Of a DNA stretch of 64,000 nt, positions 24,387 to 32,758 are shown piece by piece. Source of the stretch: Streptomyces sp. NA02950 (GTDB taxonomy: Bacteria; Actinomycetota; Actinomycetes; Streptomycetales; Streptomycetaceae); the NCBI RefSeq assembly GCF_013364155.1, contig NZ_CP054916.1, positions 3,034,501 through 3,098,500 on the forward strand, in the 5' to 3' direction. Both the position numbers and the translations under genes were made by a program. The notes under the pieces are model-generated. The model worked only from the letters and a program-made list of their open reading frames with translations, was not told the origin of the DNA and did not search any database. Numbering within the stretch: the stretch's first letter is position 1; each line of letters starts with the position of its first letter.

Positions 24387-25358
24387 ATGATCGAGATCGA
24401 GGGGCTGAGCAAGACCTACGGCGGCACGCCGGCCGTGGACGGTCTCTCCTTCACCGTCCGGCCCGGTGTGGTCACCGGCTTCCTCGGTCCGAACGGGGCG
24501 GGCAAGTCCACCACCATGCGGATGGTGCTGGGCCTTGACCACCCGACGGCCGGCCGGGTCCGGATCGACGGGCAGCCCTACGAGCGGCTGACGGACCCGC
24601 TGCGCCATGTCGGCGCCCTCCTCGACCCCAAGGCCGTGCACGGCGGCCGCAGCGCCTTCCACCATCTGCTCTGCCTCGCCCAGAGCAACGGCGTACCGCG
24701 CTCCCGGGTCCACGAGGTGCTGGACCTGGTCGGCCTCGGCCCGGTCGCCCACAAGCGGTCCAAGGGCTTCTCGCTCGGGATGAGCCAGCGGCTGGGCATG
24801 GCGGCCGCGATGCTGGGCGATCCGTCGATCCTGATGTTCGACGAGCCGGTCAACGGACTGGACCCGGAGGGCATTCACTGGATCCGGAATCTGATGCGGG
24901 ATCTGGCGGCCCAAGGACGGACCGTATTCGTTTCAAGTCACCTGATGAGCGAAATGGCGCTCACTGCCGACCATTTGGTCGTCATCGGTCAAGGACGACT
25001 TCTCGCCGATACCTCGATGTCCGATTTCATCACCGAACATTCACGTTCCTATGTCCGGCTGCGCTCGCCCGAACACCAGCGGCTGCGCGATGTGCTGGCC
25101 GCGGGCGGGATCGCGGCGACCCCCGGCTCCGACGGCTCGATCGAGGTGGACGACGGCGATCCGGTGCGCCTGGGCCAGCTGATGGCCGACCACCGGCTGG
25201 TCCTGCACGAGCTGAGCCGGCAGCAGGCGTCCCTGGAGGAGGCGTTCATGCGGCTCACCGCCGGGTCGGTGGAGTACCACGCGCACCCCGCCGGGGCCGA
25301 TGAGCCGGCCCGGGCCACCGCCTGGGGCACCGACTGGCAGTCACGGAAGGAGCCCTGA
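24387..25358 (+). CDS. ABC transporter ATP-binding protein (system 1)
   Basis: The 323-residue ATPase has Walker A G34-P-N-G-A-G-K40-S41, signature SLGMSQ (a variant of LSGGQ), Walker B ILMFDEPVNGLDPEG and the switch histidine in VFVSSHLMSE. The C-terminal ~100 residues are the accessory domain of DrrA/CcmA-type exporters. It is coupled to the permease 2 bp downstream and is paralogous to the ATPase at 27485 (shared ALLDxKAVHGGRSA and KRSKGFSLGM stretches). The start is ATG 24387. Substrate unknown; such two-gene systems commonly export hydrophobic compounds or lantibiotics. Confidence 0.93.
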   Translation: MIEIEGLSKTYGGTPAVDGLSFTVRPGVVTGFLGPNGAGKSTTMRMVLGLDHPTAGRVRIDGQPYERLTDPLRHVGALLDPKAVHGGRSAFHHLLCLAQSNGVPRSRVHEVLDLVGLGPVAHKRSKGFSLGMSQRLGMAAAMLGDPSILMFDEPVNGLDPEGIHWIRNLMRDLAAQGRTVFVSSHLMSEMALTADHLVVIGQGRLLADTSMSDFITEHSRSYVRLRSPEHQRLRDVLAAGGIAATPGSDGSIEVDDGDPVRLGQLMADHRLVLHELSRQQASLEEAFMRLTAGSVEYHAHPAGADEPARATAWGTDWQSRKEP

Positions 25359-25360
25359 CG

Positions 25361-26131
25361 ATGGCGGCGCTGACCAGGGTGCTGCGCTCCGAATGGACCA
25401 AGATCCGCTCGGTGCGCTCGACGGTGTGGACGCTGGGCGTGGCCGCGCTGGTCACGGTCGCGCTCGGGGCGCTGATCAGCGCACTGGTCCGGCATCACTT
25501 CGGCAGCCTGCACGCCCGCGACAAGCGGGTCTTCGACCCGACCTTCGTGAGCTTCGCCGGGACCGGACTCGGCCAGCTGGCGATGATCGTCTTTGGGGTG
25601 CTGGTGGTCTCCGGCGAGTACGCCACCGGAATGATCCGCACCTCACTCGCGGCCGTCCCGCGCCGCGGGGTCCTCTACTGCGCCAAGCTCACCGTGGCGG
25701 CGCTGCTCGCCCTGGCGGTGGCCATGCTGACCAGCTTCGCCGCCTTCGCCACCGGCCAGGCCCTGCTGGGCCAGTACCGGGCGTCACTCGGTGACCCGGG
25801 GGTGCTGCGCGCGGTCCTCGGCGGCGGGCTCTACATGACGCTCATCACCGTGTTCTCGATGGCCGTCGCCACGATGCTGCGCAGCCCGCTGCTGTCGCTG
25901 GGTGTGCTGATGCCCTTCTTCTTCCTGATCTCGAACATCCTGGCCAATGTGGACGTGACCCGGAAGTTCGGCGAGTATCTGCCGGACCAGGCGGGCCAGC
26001 ACATCATGCGGGTGGTCCCGGACGGCGACGGCGCCCCGTACGGCCCGTGGGGCGGTTTCACCATCATGTGCCTGTGGGTGGCCGTCGCCCTGGCGACGGG
26101 ATATCTGCTGCTCAAGCGCCGCGACGCCTAG
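25361..26131 (+). CDS. ABC transporter permease (system 1)
   Basis: The 256-residue protein opens with the ABC-2 type motif LRSEWTKIRSVRSTVWTLGV. It then has six hydrophobic helices, including GQLAMIVFGVLVVSGEYATG, MIRTSLAAVPRR, LITVFSMAVATML and LGVLMPFFFLISNI. It ends in AVALATGYLLLKRRDA, the usual terminus of this family. It begins 2 bp after the ATPase stop. Downstream lie a MITE-like element and a dispersed repeat with a hairpin that may serve as terminator. Confidence 0.92.
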   Translation: MAALTRVLRSEWTKIRSVRSTVWTLGVAALVTVALGALISALVRHHFGSLHARDKRVFDPTFVSFAGTGLGQLAMIVFGVLVVSGEYATGMIRTSLAAVPRRGVLYCAKLTVAALLALAVAMLTSFAAFATGQALLGQYRASLGDPGVLRAVLGGGLYMTLITVFSMAVATMLRSPLLSLGVLMPFFFLISNILANVDVTRKFGEYLPDQAGQHIMRVVPDGDGAPYGPWGGFTIMCLWVAVALATGYLLLKRRDA

Positions 26132-26136
26132 TAGTA

Positions 26137-26324
26137 GGTCCTGTCCGGTGGATCTTTGAGGGTCAGTCCGCGGCGTCTGGTGCGGGGGCACCTCCCGGCG
26201 GTAGCCGGGGGAGCATCGCAAGGCGGAGGACCGCTCTCGTACTGGGCGTACGTGCTCGGGGCGGTGACCACCGTCGGCGCGGTGCCAGGCGTCGCGGGCC
26301 CGATAAGATCCACCGGCCAGGGCC
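26137..26324. mobile_element. MITE-like element with 20-bp terminal inverted repeats
   Basis: Outer ends GGTCCTGTCCGGTGGATCTT (26137-26156) and AAGATCCACCGGCCAGGGCC (26305-26324) are inverted repeats with two mismatches. The 188-bp unit encodes no credible protein and contains a GGGGGCACCTCCCGG-type hairpin. The end sequence resembles IS5-type ends in Streptomyces, from memory. No clear target-site duplication is visible, so it may be an old copy. Confidence 0.6.
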
Positions 26325-26326
26325 TG

Positions 26327-26453
26327 GCGCTCCGCGGGAAGTGCCGTCGTCCGCGGCTGCCTCGTGGCCGGGCGCGCCCACGCGGCTCAGCCGCACATCG
26401 ACACAGCCCCGCGCCCCTTCGGGGCGCACCCGCACCGCACCCGACGTCAGCGA
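26327..26453 (+). repeat. Dispersed repeat, copy A
   Basis: The copy shares blocks GCGCTCCGCGGGAAGTGCCG, GCGGCTGCCTCGTGGCCGGG, CGCCCACGCGG, CACAGCCCCGCGCCCCTTCG and GACGTC-GCGA in order with copy B at 39318-39458. It contains the perfect hairpin GCGCCCC-TTC-GGGGCGC (26411-26427), a plausible terminator for the upstream ABC permease. TAGGCT (26498-26503) follows as a possible leaderless -10 for the next gene. Confidence 0.75.
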
Positions 26454-26509
26454 GTCCGCTGAGGCCCGACGGGGCCTGGCCGAGCGGCGGCCGCGCGTAG
26501 GCTCGCGGT

Positions 26510-27406
26510 GTGACCGACCGCAGCCTCGCCGCCCTCGGCTTCGCCGAGGTACCCGCCCGGCAGCCGCTCAGCTATCCCGGCCGCCCCGTCACCTCCCCCA
26601 CCCTGCTCACCGGCGGTGAACTGTGGCCGCTGGAGACCGCGGAGGGACGGCTGGGGAGCTGGCCGGTGACCGGCCCGGACGGGCGGCGCGTACCGCTCGA
26701 CTCCGTGCTGACCCGACTCGGGGTGCCGACGGCCGGTGCGCGCGCCCCGGTCATCGCCGTCGGGTCCAACGCCTCCCCCGCCCAGCTGGACCACAAGCTG
26801 TCCCGGCCAGGCGCCCCGTACGCGGTGCCGATGGTCCCGGTGGAGGTCACCGGAATCGCGGTGGGCTGCTCGGCGCACATCGGGCGCTACGGCTATGTCG
26901 CCTCCGCGCCGTACACCGATCCGGAGGCCCGCACACCGCTGGTCGTCAGCTGGCTCGACACCGCCCGGCTCGCGGCCGTGGACGCCACCGAATACCCCAA
27001 CTACCGGCGGGTGCTGCTGCCCGGTGCAAAGTTCCCGATGGTGCTGCCGTCCGGGGAGCGGCTCGGCGGCGCGTATCTGTATATCGGAGTGCGCGGGGTG
27101 CTGCGGAACCCGGACGCGACGGCGCCGCTGCCCGGCGGCGGCGACCAGAGCGCGCTGCTGGCCCGGCTGCTGGCCGCCTCCACCCGGCTGCGCACCCTGC
27201 TCGGCCCCGATCCGCGCTCCTGGGTCGGGCGCGCGGGCGCCGATCCCGCGGTGCGGGAGGCGGGCACCCGCGCCTTCCGGGACGAGGGCTGGGCGCTGCC
27301 GCTGGACGGTTTGCGGCACTACGCCCAGGACGAAGGGGGTGGGGGGAGCGACGGCTCCGGGCCCCCGCCGGCCCGTGATTACGATGCGCTCTCGTTCCTC
27401 CCGTGA
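26510..27406 (+). CDS. Conserved hypothetical protein, possible gamma-glutamylcyclotransferase-like fold
   Basis: The 298-residue protein has no assigned function. GTG 26510 is used; TAGGCT ends 6 bp before it, suggesting a leaderless transcript. The segment PVIAVGSNASPAQLDHKL near residue 80 resembles the Y-G-S-N nucleotide/substrate loop of gamma-glutamylcyclotransferase/AIG2-like proteins, with Val in place of Tyr. The following VPVEVTGIAVGCSAHIGRYG and TPLVVSWLDTARLAAVDATE, then YPNYRRVLL, fit beta-strand order with an acidic residue (DATE) where that fold has its catalytic Glu. The C-terminal part (200-298) has no visible motif. The fold assignment is a weak inference. It stands between two ABC exporters. 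Confidence 0.7.
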   Translation: MTDRSLAALGFAEVPARQPLSYPGRPVTSPTLLTGGELWPLETAEGRLGSWPVTGPDGRRVPLDSVLTRLGVPTAGARAPVIAVGSNASPAQLDHKLSRPGAPYAVPMVPVEVTGIAVGCSAHIGRYGYVASAPYTDPEARTPLVVSWLDTARLAAVDATEYPNYRRVLLPGAKFPMVLPSGERLGGAYLYIGVRGVLRNPDATAPLPGGGDQSALLARLLAASTRLRTLLGPDPRSWVGRAGADPAVREAGTRAFRDEGWALPLDGLRHYAQDEGGGGSDGSGPPPARDYDALSFLP

Positions 27407-27484
27407 GGGAACCGTCAACCCACCGCTATCCTCCTAACCCTCACGGGGGCTCGCGCCCCGGACCCATTGCACGAGGGGCGGAGA

Positions 27485-28720
27485 ATGATCGAGGCAGTCG
27501 GCCTGACGAAGCGCTACGGCGCCAAGACAGCCGTGTACAACCTGTCGTTCCAGGTGAGGCCCGGTGCTGTCACCGGCTTCCTGGGACCCAACGGATCCGG
27601 CAAGTCGACGACGATGCGCATGATCCTGGGGCTCGACGAGCCCACCGCCGGGCAGGTCACCGTGGGTGGCTACCCGTTCCGCCGCCTCCCCAACGCGCCA
27701 CGTCAGGTGGGTGCCCTGCTCGACGCCAAGGCGGTGCACGGCGGCCGCAGCGCGCGTCAGCACCTGATGTGCCTGGCCCAGCTGTCCGGTATCCCGGCCC
27801 GCCGGGTGGACGAGGTGCTGGGCGTGGTCGGCCTCCAGAGCGTGGCCCGCAAGCGGTCCAAGGGCTTCTCCCTCGGTATGGGCCAGCGCCTGGGCATCGC
27901 GGCCGCGCTGCTCGGCGATCCGCAGGTGCTGCTCTTCGACGAGCCGGTCAACGGTCTGGACCCCGAGGGCATCCTGTGGGTCCGCAACCTGATGAAGCAG
28001 CTGGCCTCCGAGGGCCGGACGGTCTTCGTCTCCAGCCACCTCATGAGCGAGATGGCGCTCACCGCCGACCACCTGATCGTCATCGGACGCGGCCAGCTGC
28101 TGGCCGATATGAGCGTCCGGGACTTCATCTCCTACAACTCGGCGGACTTCGCCCGCGTCCGCACCCCCGAGGGCGAGCCGGAGCAGCGTGAGAAGCTCAC
28201 CTCGGCGCTGAGCGAGGCGGGCGGCCAGGTGCTGCCGGAGCAGGACGGCGCTCTGCGGGTGACCGGGCTGCCGCTGCCGCGGATCAGCGATCTGGCACAC
28301 GAGTCCGACGTCCGCCTCTGGGAGCTGTCGCCGCACCAGGCGTCGCTGGAAGAGGCGTACATGCGGATGACGTCGGGCGCCGTGGACTACCGCTCCACCG
28401 CCGACCAGCGCGCCGGGCTGATGGAGCCGGTCCCCGGGATGCCGCCGCAGGGCGGAGCGTACGGCTACGCCCCGGGGATGCCGGGGCAGCCCATGGGGCA
28501 GCCCGGGGGCTTTCCGCCCGGCACCGTGCTGCCGGGGTACGCCGAGCCGCCCGCGGCACCGCAGGGCTACGCCCCGGGGATGCCGGGCACGCCGCCCCAC
28601 GGACCGCAGGGTGCCGCGGCACCGGCCGCGGCGCCGCCCGCCGCTCCCCCGGCCGCTCCGGCCGCGCCCCCGGCCTCGGCTCCCGACATGACCAAGCGCG
28701 ACAGCGAGGACGCCCGATGA
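27485..28720 (+). CDS. ABC transporter ATP-binding protein with proline/glycine-rich tail (system 2)
   Basis: The protein has 411 residues from ATG 27485 (GAGGGGCGGAGA upstream). The ATPase portion (1-305) has Walker A G34-PNGSG-K40-S41, signature SLGMGQ, Walker B LLFDEPVNGLDPEG and SSHLMSEMALTADHL. It closely resembles system 1. Unlike system 1 it carries a ~100-residue low-complexity tail with repeated APGMPG and QGYAP units. It overlaps the permease gene by 4 bp (ATGA at 28717-28720). Confidence 0.92.
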   Translation: MIEAVGLTKRYGAKTAVYNLSFQVRPGAVTGFLGPNGSGKSTTMRMILGLDEPTAGQVTVGGYPFRRLPNAPRQVGALLDAKAVHGGRSARQHLMCLAQLSGIPARRVDEVLGVVGLQSVARKRSKGFSLGMGQRLGIAAALLGDPQVLLFDEPVNGLDPEGILWVRNLMKQLASEGRTVFVSSHLMSEMALTADHLIVIGRGQLLADMSVRDFISYNSADFARVRTPEGEPEQREKLTSALSEAGGQVLPEQDGALRVTGLPLPRISDLAHESDVRLWELSPHQASLEEAYMRMTSGAVDYRSTADQRAGLMEPVPGMPPQGGAYGYAPGMPGQPMGQPGGFPPGTVLPGYAEPPAAPQGYAPGMPGTPPHGPQGAAAPAAAPPAAPPAAPAAPPASAPDMTKRDSEDAR

Positions 28721-29769
28721 CGACCCCGTACCAGCAGCCCCAGTCGGCGCCCGTCCCGCCGCAGACGCCTCCGCAGATGCCGCAGCAGGCGCCGTCGGGT
28801 GCCCCGCAGCCGCCGGGCCGGCAGATGCCGCCGCAGGGCGGCCCGCAGTCGGCGTATCCGCAGCAGATGCCGCAGCAGGCGCAGATGCCGCCGCAGCAGC
28901 AGCCGGCCCCGCCGCACCTGTCGCAGCCGGCCCCGCCGCCCGCCGGGGCCAACCCGTCCCAGCCGTACGCCGCCGTGGGCGGGTACACCTCGCCGATCCC
29001 GGTCCGGCGCACCCACCTCGGACACGCCCTCACCTCCGAGTGGACCAAGATCAAGTCGGTGCGGTCGACGATCTGGACGCTGGGCGTGATGATCGCGCTG
29101 GTCGTCGGGATCGGTCTGCTGGTCGCCGCGAGCACCAGCGACGACGACTACGTCACCGCTCCCCCGACCCTGCCCGCCTTCTTCGGCACCCTGCTCGGCC
29201 AGTTGTGCCTCGTCACCCTCGGCGTGCTCGTGGTCTCCTCCGAGTACGGCACCGGGATGATCCGCACCAGCTTCACCGCCTGCCCGAATCGCGCGCGGGT
29301 GCTGACCGCCAAGGCGCTGGTCTTCTTCACCCTCTCGTTCACCACCACGACCGTCGCGCTCGCGCTGGTGGCGTTCGCCGGATCGGGCATGCACAGCGGC
29401 CCGGACGTCATGGACCCCAGCGGTGAGCAGATGGTGGGCGCGACGATCGGCGCCGGGCTGTACATGTCGCTGCTCGGGCTGCTCTCGCTCGCCGTCGGCT
29501 CCATGCTGCGGCATTCCGCGGGTGCCATCACCGCGATGCTCGGTGTGGTGCTGCTGCCGGCGATCCTCCCGGCGTTCCTGATGATGTCCGACAGCCTTCG
29601 GGACCTGGGCGAGACCATGCAGAAGTACTCCTCGCCGAACTCGCTGGCCGCGCTGTTCCAGCTCGACGAGGAACTGGGCAGCGGCTGGTCGCAGTTGGGC
29701 GCGCTGGCCGCGGTCACCGGCGCGGCGCTGATCGCCGCCTACGCGCTGCTCGAGAAGCGCGACGTCTGA
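28717..29769 (+). CDS. ABC transporter permease with Pro/Gln-rich N-terminal extension (system 2)
   Basis: The protein has 350 residues. The first ~90 are Pro/Gln/Met-rich (MPQQAPSGAPQPPGRQMPPQ and similar), predicted disordered and cytoplasmic. The ABC-2 permease proper starts at about 100 with GHALTSEWTKIKSVRSTIWT and has about six helices, ending ALIAAYALLEKRDV. It is paralogous to the permease at 25361, which lacks the extension. Both subunits of this system therefore gained sticky proline-rich arms facing the same compartment, possibly for mutual tethering; that is inference. Starts in a 4-bp overlap with its ATPase. Confidence 0.9.
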   Translation: MTTPYQQPQSAPVPPQTPPQMPQQAPSGAPQPPGRQMPPQGGPQSAYPQQMPQQAQMPPQQQPAPPHLSQPAPPPAGANPSQPYAAVGGYTSPIPVRRTHLGHALTSEWTKIKSVRSTIWTLGVMIALVVGIGLLVAASTSDDDYVTAPPTLPAFFGTLLGQLCLVTLGVLVVSSEYGTGMIRTSFTACPNRARVLTAKALVFFTLSFTTTTVALALVAFAGSGMHSGPDVMDPSGEQMVGATIGAGLYMSLLGLLSLAVGSMLRHSAGAITAMLGVVLLPAILPAFLMMSDSLRDLGETMQKYSSPNSLAALFQLDEELGSGWSQLGALAAVTGAALIAAYALLEKRDV

Positions 29770-29775
29770 GGCCCC

Positions 29776-30093
29776 TCAGTATTTCGGTACGTTACGGGAC
29801 CGCTGGAGCTTGGCGCTCCGGCGGTCCCGCGCGTTCCAGCACGCCTTGTGCCAGTGGCGGCGGTCGTCGGCCCCCGAATGCTGCTGCCAGGCGACCACAT
29901 GGGGCACCCCCGGCGGGATCTCCTGGTCGCAGCCGGGGCAGCGGTAGTGCTTGGTGGCGGCGGCGCCGCTGATCTGTCGCACCACCCACTCCTCGTCCTG
30001 CCAGTTCTCGGTGCGCTCCAGTCCAAAGCGATCGGCGCCGTCGCGGCCGACGGGCTTCTCTCCGCCCCGCTGGCGGTTTCTTCGTGGAGACAC
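29776..30093 (-). CDS. Small zinc-finger-like conserved protein
   Basis: The protein has 105 residues from GTG 30093 (AGGTG upstream). A basic N-terminus (SPRRNRQRGGEKPVGRDG) precedes a WQDEEWVVRQISGAAATKHY segment. A probable zinc site follows: C-P-G-C-D at the first knuckle, then H of GVPHVVAWQQH and H-W-H-K-A-C-W. The C-terminus is Arg-rich (RDRRSAKLQRSRN), suggesting nucleic-acid binding. It is widespread in Streptomyces and is sometimes labelled ATP/GTP-binding, but no P-loop is visible here. It converges tail-to-tail with the ABC permease, 6 bp apart. Confidence 0.8.
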   Translation of the reverse strand: MSPRRNRQRGGEKPVGRDGADRFGLERTENWQDEEWVVRQISGAAATKHYRCPGCDQEIPPGVPHVVAWQQHSGADDRRHWHKACWNARDRRSAKLQRSRNVPKY

Positions 30094-30318
30094 GGTTACA
30101 CCTCGATGACTCGGCAACTCGACAGACGCTGGGGAGCTACAGGCTGTGACCAGCCTACGCGTTACGGTCACGTATCCGGAAAGCCGTCGTCCACCGCCAC
30201 CCTCTGATCATCATGAAAACTTCATGCCAAGCCGTGCCCTTGGCACGTGTCAGGCGTTAATGCCTACAGGGGGTGTGCCCGCGTCCGCGGACGATCCGCG
30301 ACAAGGAGGCAGATGGCG

Positions 30319-31353
30319 ATGCATGTGGGGGCTTTCATCCTGGCCGCTCAGTTCCCGGGCCAGGGACAGCAGGAGGCGCTGCACCGGGCGGTGCGGTCGG
30401 CCGAACTGGCGGAGGTGGCGGGGCTGGACGCGGTCTGGCTCGCCGAGCACCATTTCGTTCCGTACGGAGTCTGTCCGTCCGCGGTCACCCTCGCCGCCCA
30501 TCTCCTGGGTCGCACCCGCACCCTCGGGGTCGGCACCGCGGTGAGCGTGCTGCCGACGGCGCATCCGGTCGCGCTGGGTGAGCAGGCGGCGCTGCTGCAT
30601 CTGGTCTCCGGTGGCCGGTTCACCCTGGGCGTCGGCCGCGGCGGGCCATGGGTGGATCTGGAGGTCTTCGGCTCGGGCCTGGAGGCGTATGAGCACGGCT
30701 TCCCCGAATCGCTCGATCTGCTGCTGCGCTGGCTGCGCGAGCCGCGGGTGGGGGCGGACGGAGAGCGGTTCGCCTTCCGTGAGGTGCCGGTGGTGCCGCG
30801 CTGTGAGGATCCGCTCGGCGAACGGGGGGCGGTCTCCCCACCGGTGGTGGTGGCCTGCACCTCGCCCGGCAGTGTGCGGCTCGCCGCCGAGCGCGGGCTG
30901 CCCATGCTGCTGGGTATGCACTGCGGTGACGAGGAGAAGGCCGAGGCGGTCGCGCTGTGGCGGACCTCCGCGCTCGCCGCGGGCCGTTCACCCGAAGAGG
31001 TCGAGGCCGCGGAGCATGTCTCGGCCGGGGTGGTGCAGATCGCGGACGCGCGCCCCGAGGCAGCGGAGACCCTGACCAAGGCGATGCCCGGCTGGTTGCG
31101 GAAGGGGCTCGGCGCTCATGTCACGGTCGACGGACGGCAGCGCCGGATGCGCGATCCGGTGGCCTATGCGGAGTTGCTGTGCGAACTGCACCCGGTCGGT
31201 CCGCCGCGGCTGTGCGCCGACCGCCTGGCGGCCACCGCGGAGCGCACCGGAATCCGCCGGTTCGCGCTGCTGGTCGAGGGGTCCGGGGACCTCGCGACCA
31301 CGGAGGAGAACGTGCGCAGGCTCGGTGGTGAGGTGCTGCCGCTCCTGTGCTGA
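30319..31353 (+). CDS. Luciferase-like (LLM class) flavin-dependent oxidoreductase
   Basis: The protein has 344 residues. ATG 30319 is preferred over ATG 30313 because AAGGAGG ends about 10 bp before it and only 4 bp before the other. The bacterial-luciferase TIM barrel shows AELAEVAGLDAVWLAEHHFV, LGVGTAVSVLPTAHPVALGE, LLHLVSGGRFTLGVGRGGPW and SPPVVVACTSPGSVRLAAER. These are the standard FMN/F420 and substrate segments. The enzyme probably oxidises a small organic substrate with reduced flavin or F420; substrate unknown. It stands alone on the plus strand, convergent with the SCO5389-like gene. Confidence 0.88.
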   Translation: MHVGAFILAAQFPGQGQQEALHRAVRSAELAEVAGLDAVWLAEHHFVPYGVCPSAVTLAAHLLGRTRTLGVGTAVSVLPTAHPVALGEQAALLHLVSGGRFTLGVGRGGPWVDLEVFGSGLEAYEHGFPESLDLLLRWLREPRVGADGERFAFREVPVVPRCEDPLGERGAVSPPVVVACTSPGSVRLAAERGLPMLLGMHCGDEEKAEAVALWRTSALAAGRSPEEVEAAEHVSAGVVQIADARPEAAETLTKAMPGWLRKGLGAHVTVDGRQRRMRDPVAYAELLCELHPVGPPRLCADRLAATAERTGIRRFALLVEGSGDLATTEENVRRLGGEVLPLLC

Positions 31354-31390
31354 TACACCTCCCCGTGAGGGAGCGGCAGCGGTCATCGCG

Positions 31391-31783
31391 TCAGCAGTCG
31401 CGCAGTTCGGGCGACTGGTTCAGCAACTGCCCCCGAACCGAGGTGAAGCGCGCGAGGCGCTCATCCGCCGACGCGTCCATCGGGAACACGGCCACCCGAT
31501 GACAGTTCTGGAAGGCCAGCCGGACCCCGAAGTGGCGCTGGAGCGCGCCGCGTATCGCGTCACTCGCCAGTGCGCGCAGCAGTTGACCGCGTGCCTGCTC
31601 GTCCGGCGGCGGCGTCTGGTTGTCGGCGAACTCCCCGCCGTCCACCTTCAGCTGGGCCACCAGGGAGCTGATCATCTCCCATGCGTAGGGTAGGGAGTTC
31701 CGGACGCAGTCGACGAAGGCCGCTTCGTCGACCTCGCCTCGCTCGGCCTGTTCGAGAAGGGCCGGTGAGACGTCGAGCGACAT
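31391..31783 (-). CDS. SCO5389-family conserved protein
   Basis: The protein has 130 residues, beginning [20 protein letters not shown]. It is predicted mainly helical, with a central [20 protein letters not shown] loop and a C-terminal [20 protein letters not shown], then [20 protein letters not shown]. No catalytic motif, signal peptide or membrane segment is seen. It matches a small family known in actinobacteria only by an S. coelicolor locus name. It is divergent from nucS with a 211-bp gap, a conserved pairing that might reflect a shared promoter region. Function unknown. Confidence 0.82.
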   Translation of the reverse strand: MSLDVSPALLEQAERGEVDEAAFVDCVRNSLPYAWEMISSLVAQLKVDGGEFADNQTPPPDEQARGQLLRALASDAIRGALQRHFGVRLAFQNCHRVAVFPMDASADERLARFTSVRGQLLNQSPELRDC

Positions 31784-31994
31784 GGGTTCTCCTCTCGCGA
31801 CCCCGCGGGCGGGATCTCAGGGATGGGATGGGCGGACGGCGACGGAGCGTACCCGCCCGGCGACCGCCCGCTTCAACGGTAATTCCGCCACAGTCCCCGC
31901 ACCAGGAGAACGGGCACACAACCAGCCAACGCCGAAGGGGTCCATCGCCGGACGAATCGCGTGGAGCCACCGCCGTCGAGTAGCGTTGCCGACC

Positions 31995-32657
31995 ATGCGT
32001 CTCGTCATCGCCCGGTGCTCCGTGGACTACGCCGGCCGTCTCACCGCCCACCTCCCCTCGGCACCCCGTCTGATCCTCGTCAAGGCCGACGGCAGTGTGT
32101 CCATTCACGCGGACGACAGGGCCTACAAACCCCTCAACTGGATGTCTCCGCCGTGCACTCTCAAAGAGAGCGATGACGATGTGTGGACAGTCGTGAACAA
32201 AGCGGGGGAAAAGCTCATCATTTCCATGGAGGAAGTCCTCCATGATTCCTCGCATGAACTCGGCGTCGATCCAGGTCTGATCAAGGACGGTGTCGAGGCC
32301 CATCTCCAGGAGCTGCTGGCCGATCGGATCGAGACACTCGGCGATGGCTGGACGCTTATTCGGCGTGAATACCCCACTGCCATTGGCCCCGTGGACATCC
32401 TCTGCCGGGACGCCGATGGCACCACGGTCGCGGTGGAGATCAAGCGCCGCGGTGAGATCGATGGAGTCGAGCAGCTCACCCGCTATCTGGAGCTGCTCAA
32501 CAGGGATCCCCGTCTCGCCCCGGTGAAGGGGATTTTCGCCGCCCAGGAGATCAAGCCGCAGGCGCGGGTGCTGGCCACGGACCGCGGTATCGGCTGTGTG
32601 ACCCTCGACTACGACGCACTGCGCGGTATCGAGGACGACAAGCTCCGTCTCTTCTGA
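31995..32657 (+). CDS. nucS: Mismatch-specific endonuclease NucS/EndoMS
   Basis: The 220-residue enzyme replaces MutS/MutL in actinobacteria by making a double-strand break at mismatches. The N-terminal DNA-binding/dimerisation half (1-115) has the family signature [20 protein letters not shown] and [10 protein letters not shown]. The C-terminal RecB-like domain shows the PD-(D/E)XK triad Asp134 (GPVDIL), Glu148 and Lys150 (AVEIKRR), and Gln160 in EQLTRYLE. The ATG at 31995 gives the family N-terminus. It converges with the AAA/TPR gene across a strong terminator. Loss causes a mutator phenotype in relatives. Confidence 0.95.
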   Translation: MRLVIARCSVDYAGRLTAHLPSAPRLILVKADGSVSIHADDRAYKPLNWMSPPCTLKESDDDVWTVVNKAGEKLIISMEEVLHDSSHELGVDPGLIKDGVEAHLQELLADRIETLGDGWTLIRREYPTAIGPVDILCRDADGTTVAVEIKRRGEIDGVEQLTRYLELLNRDPRLAPVKGIFAAQEIKPQARVLATDRGIGCVTLDYDALRGIEDDKLRLF

Positions 32658-32693
32658 CGGCCCCCGCCCGTCACACCCATCGCTTCCGGCCAT

Positions 32694-32726
32694 CCGACCG
32701 CATCGCGCCCGGCGCGATGCGGTCGG
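32694..32726. terminator. Bidirectional terminator between nucS and the AAA/TPR gene
   Basis: A perfect 15-bp stem CCGACCGCATCGCGC with its complement and CCG loop serves two convergent genes. Confidence 0.85.
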
Positions 32727-32758
32727 GCCACTCGGGGGCGGACACGCCCCGGATGGCA

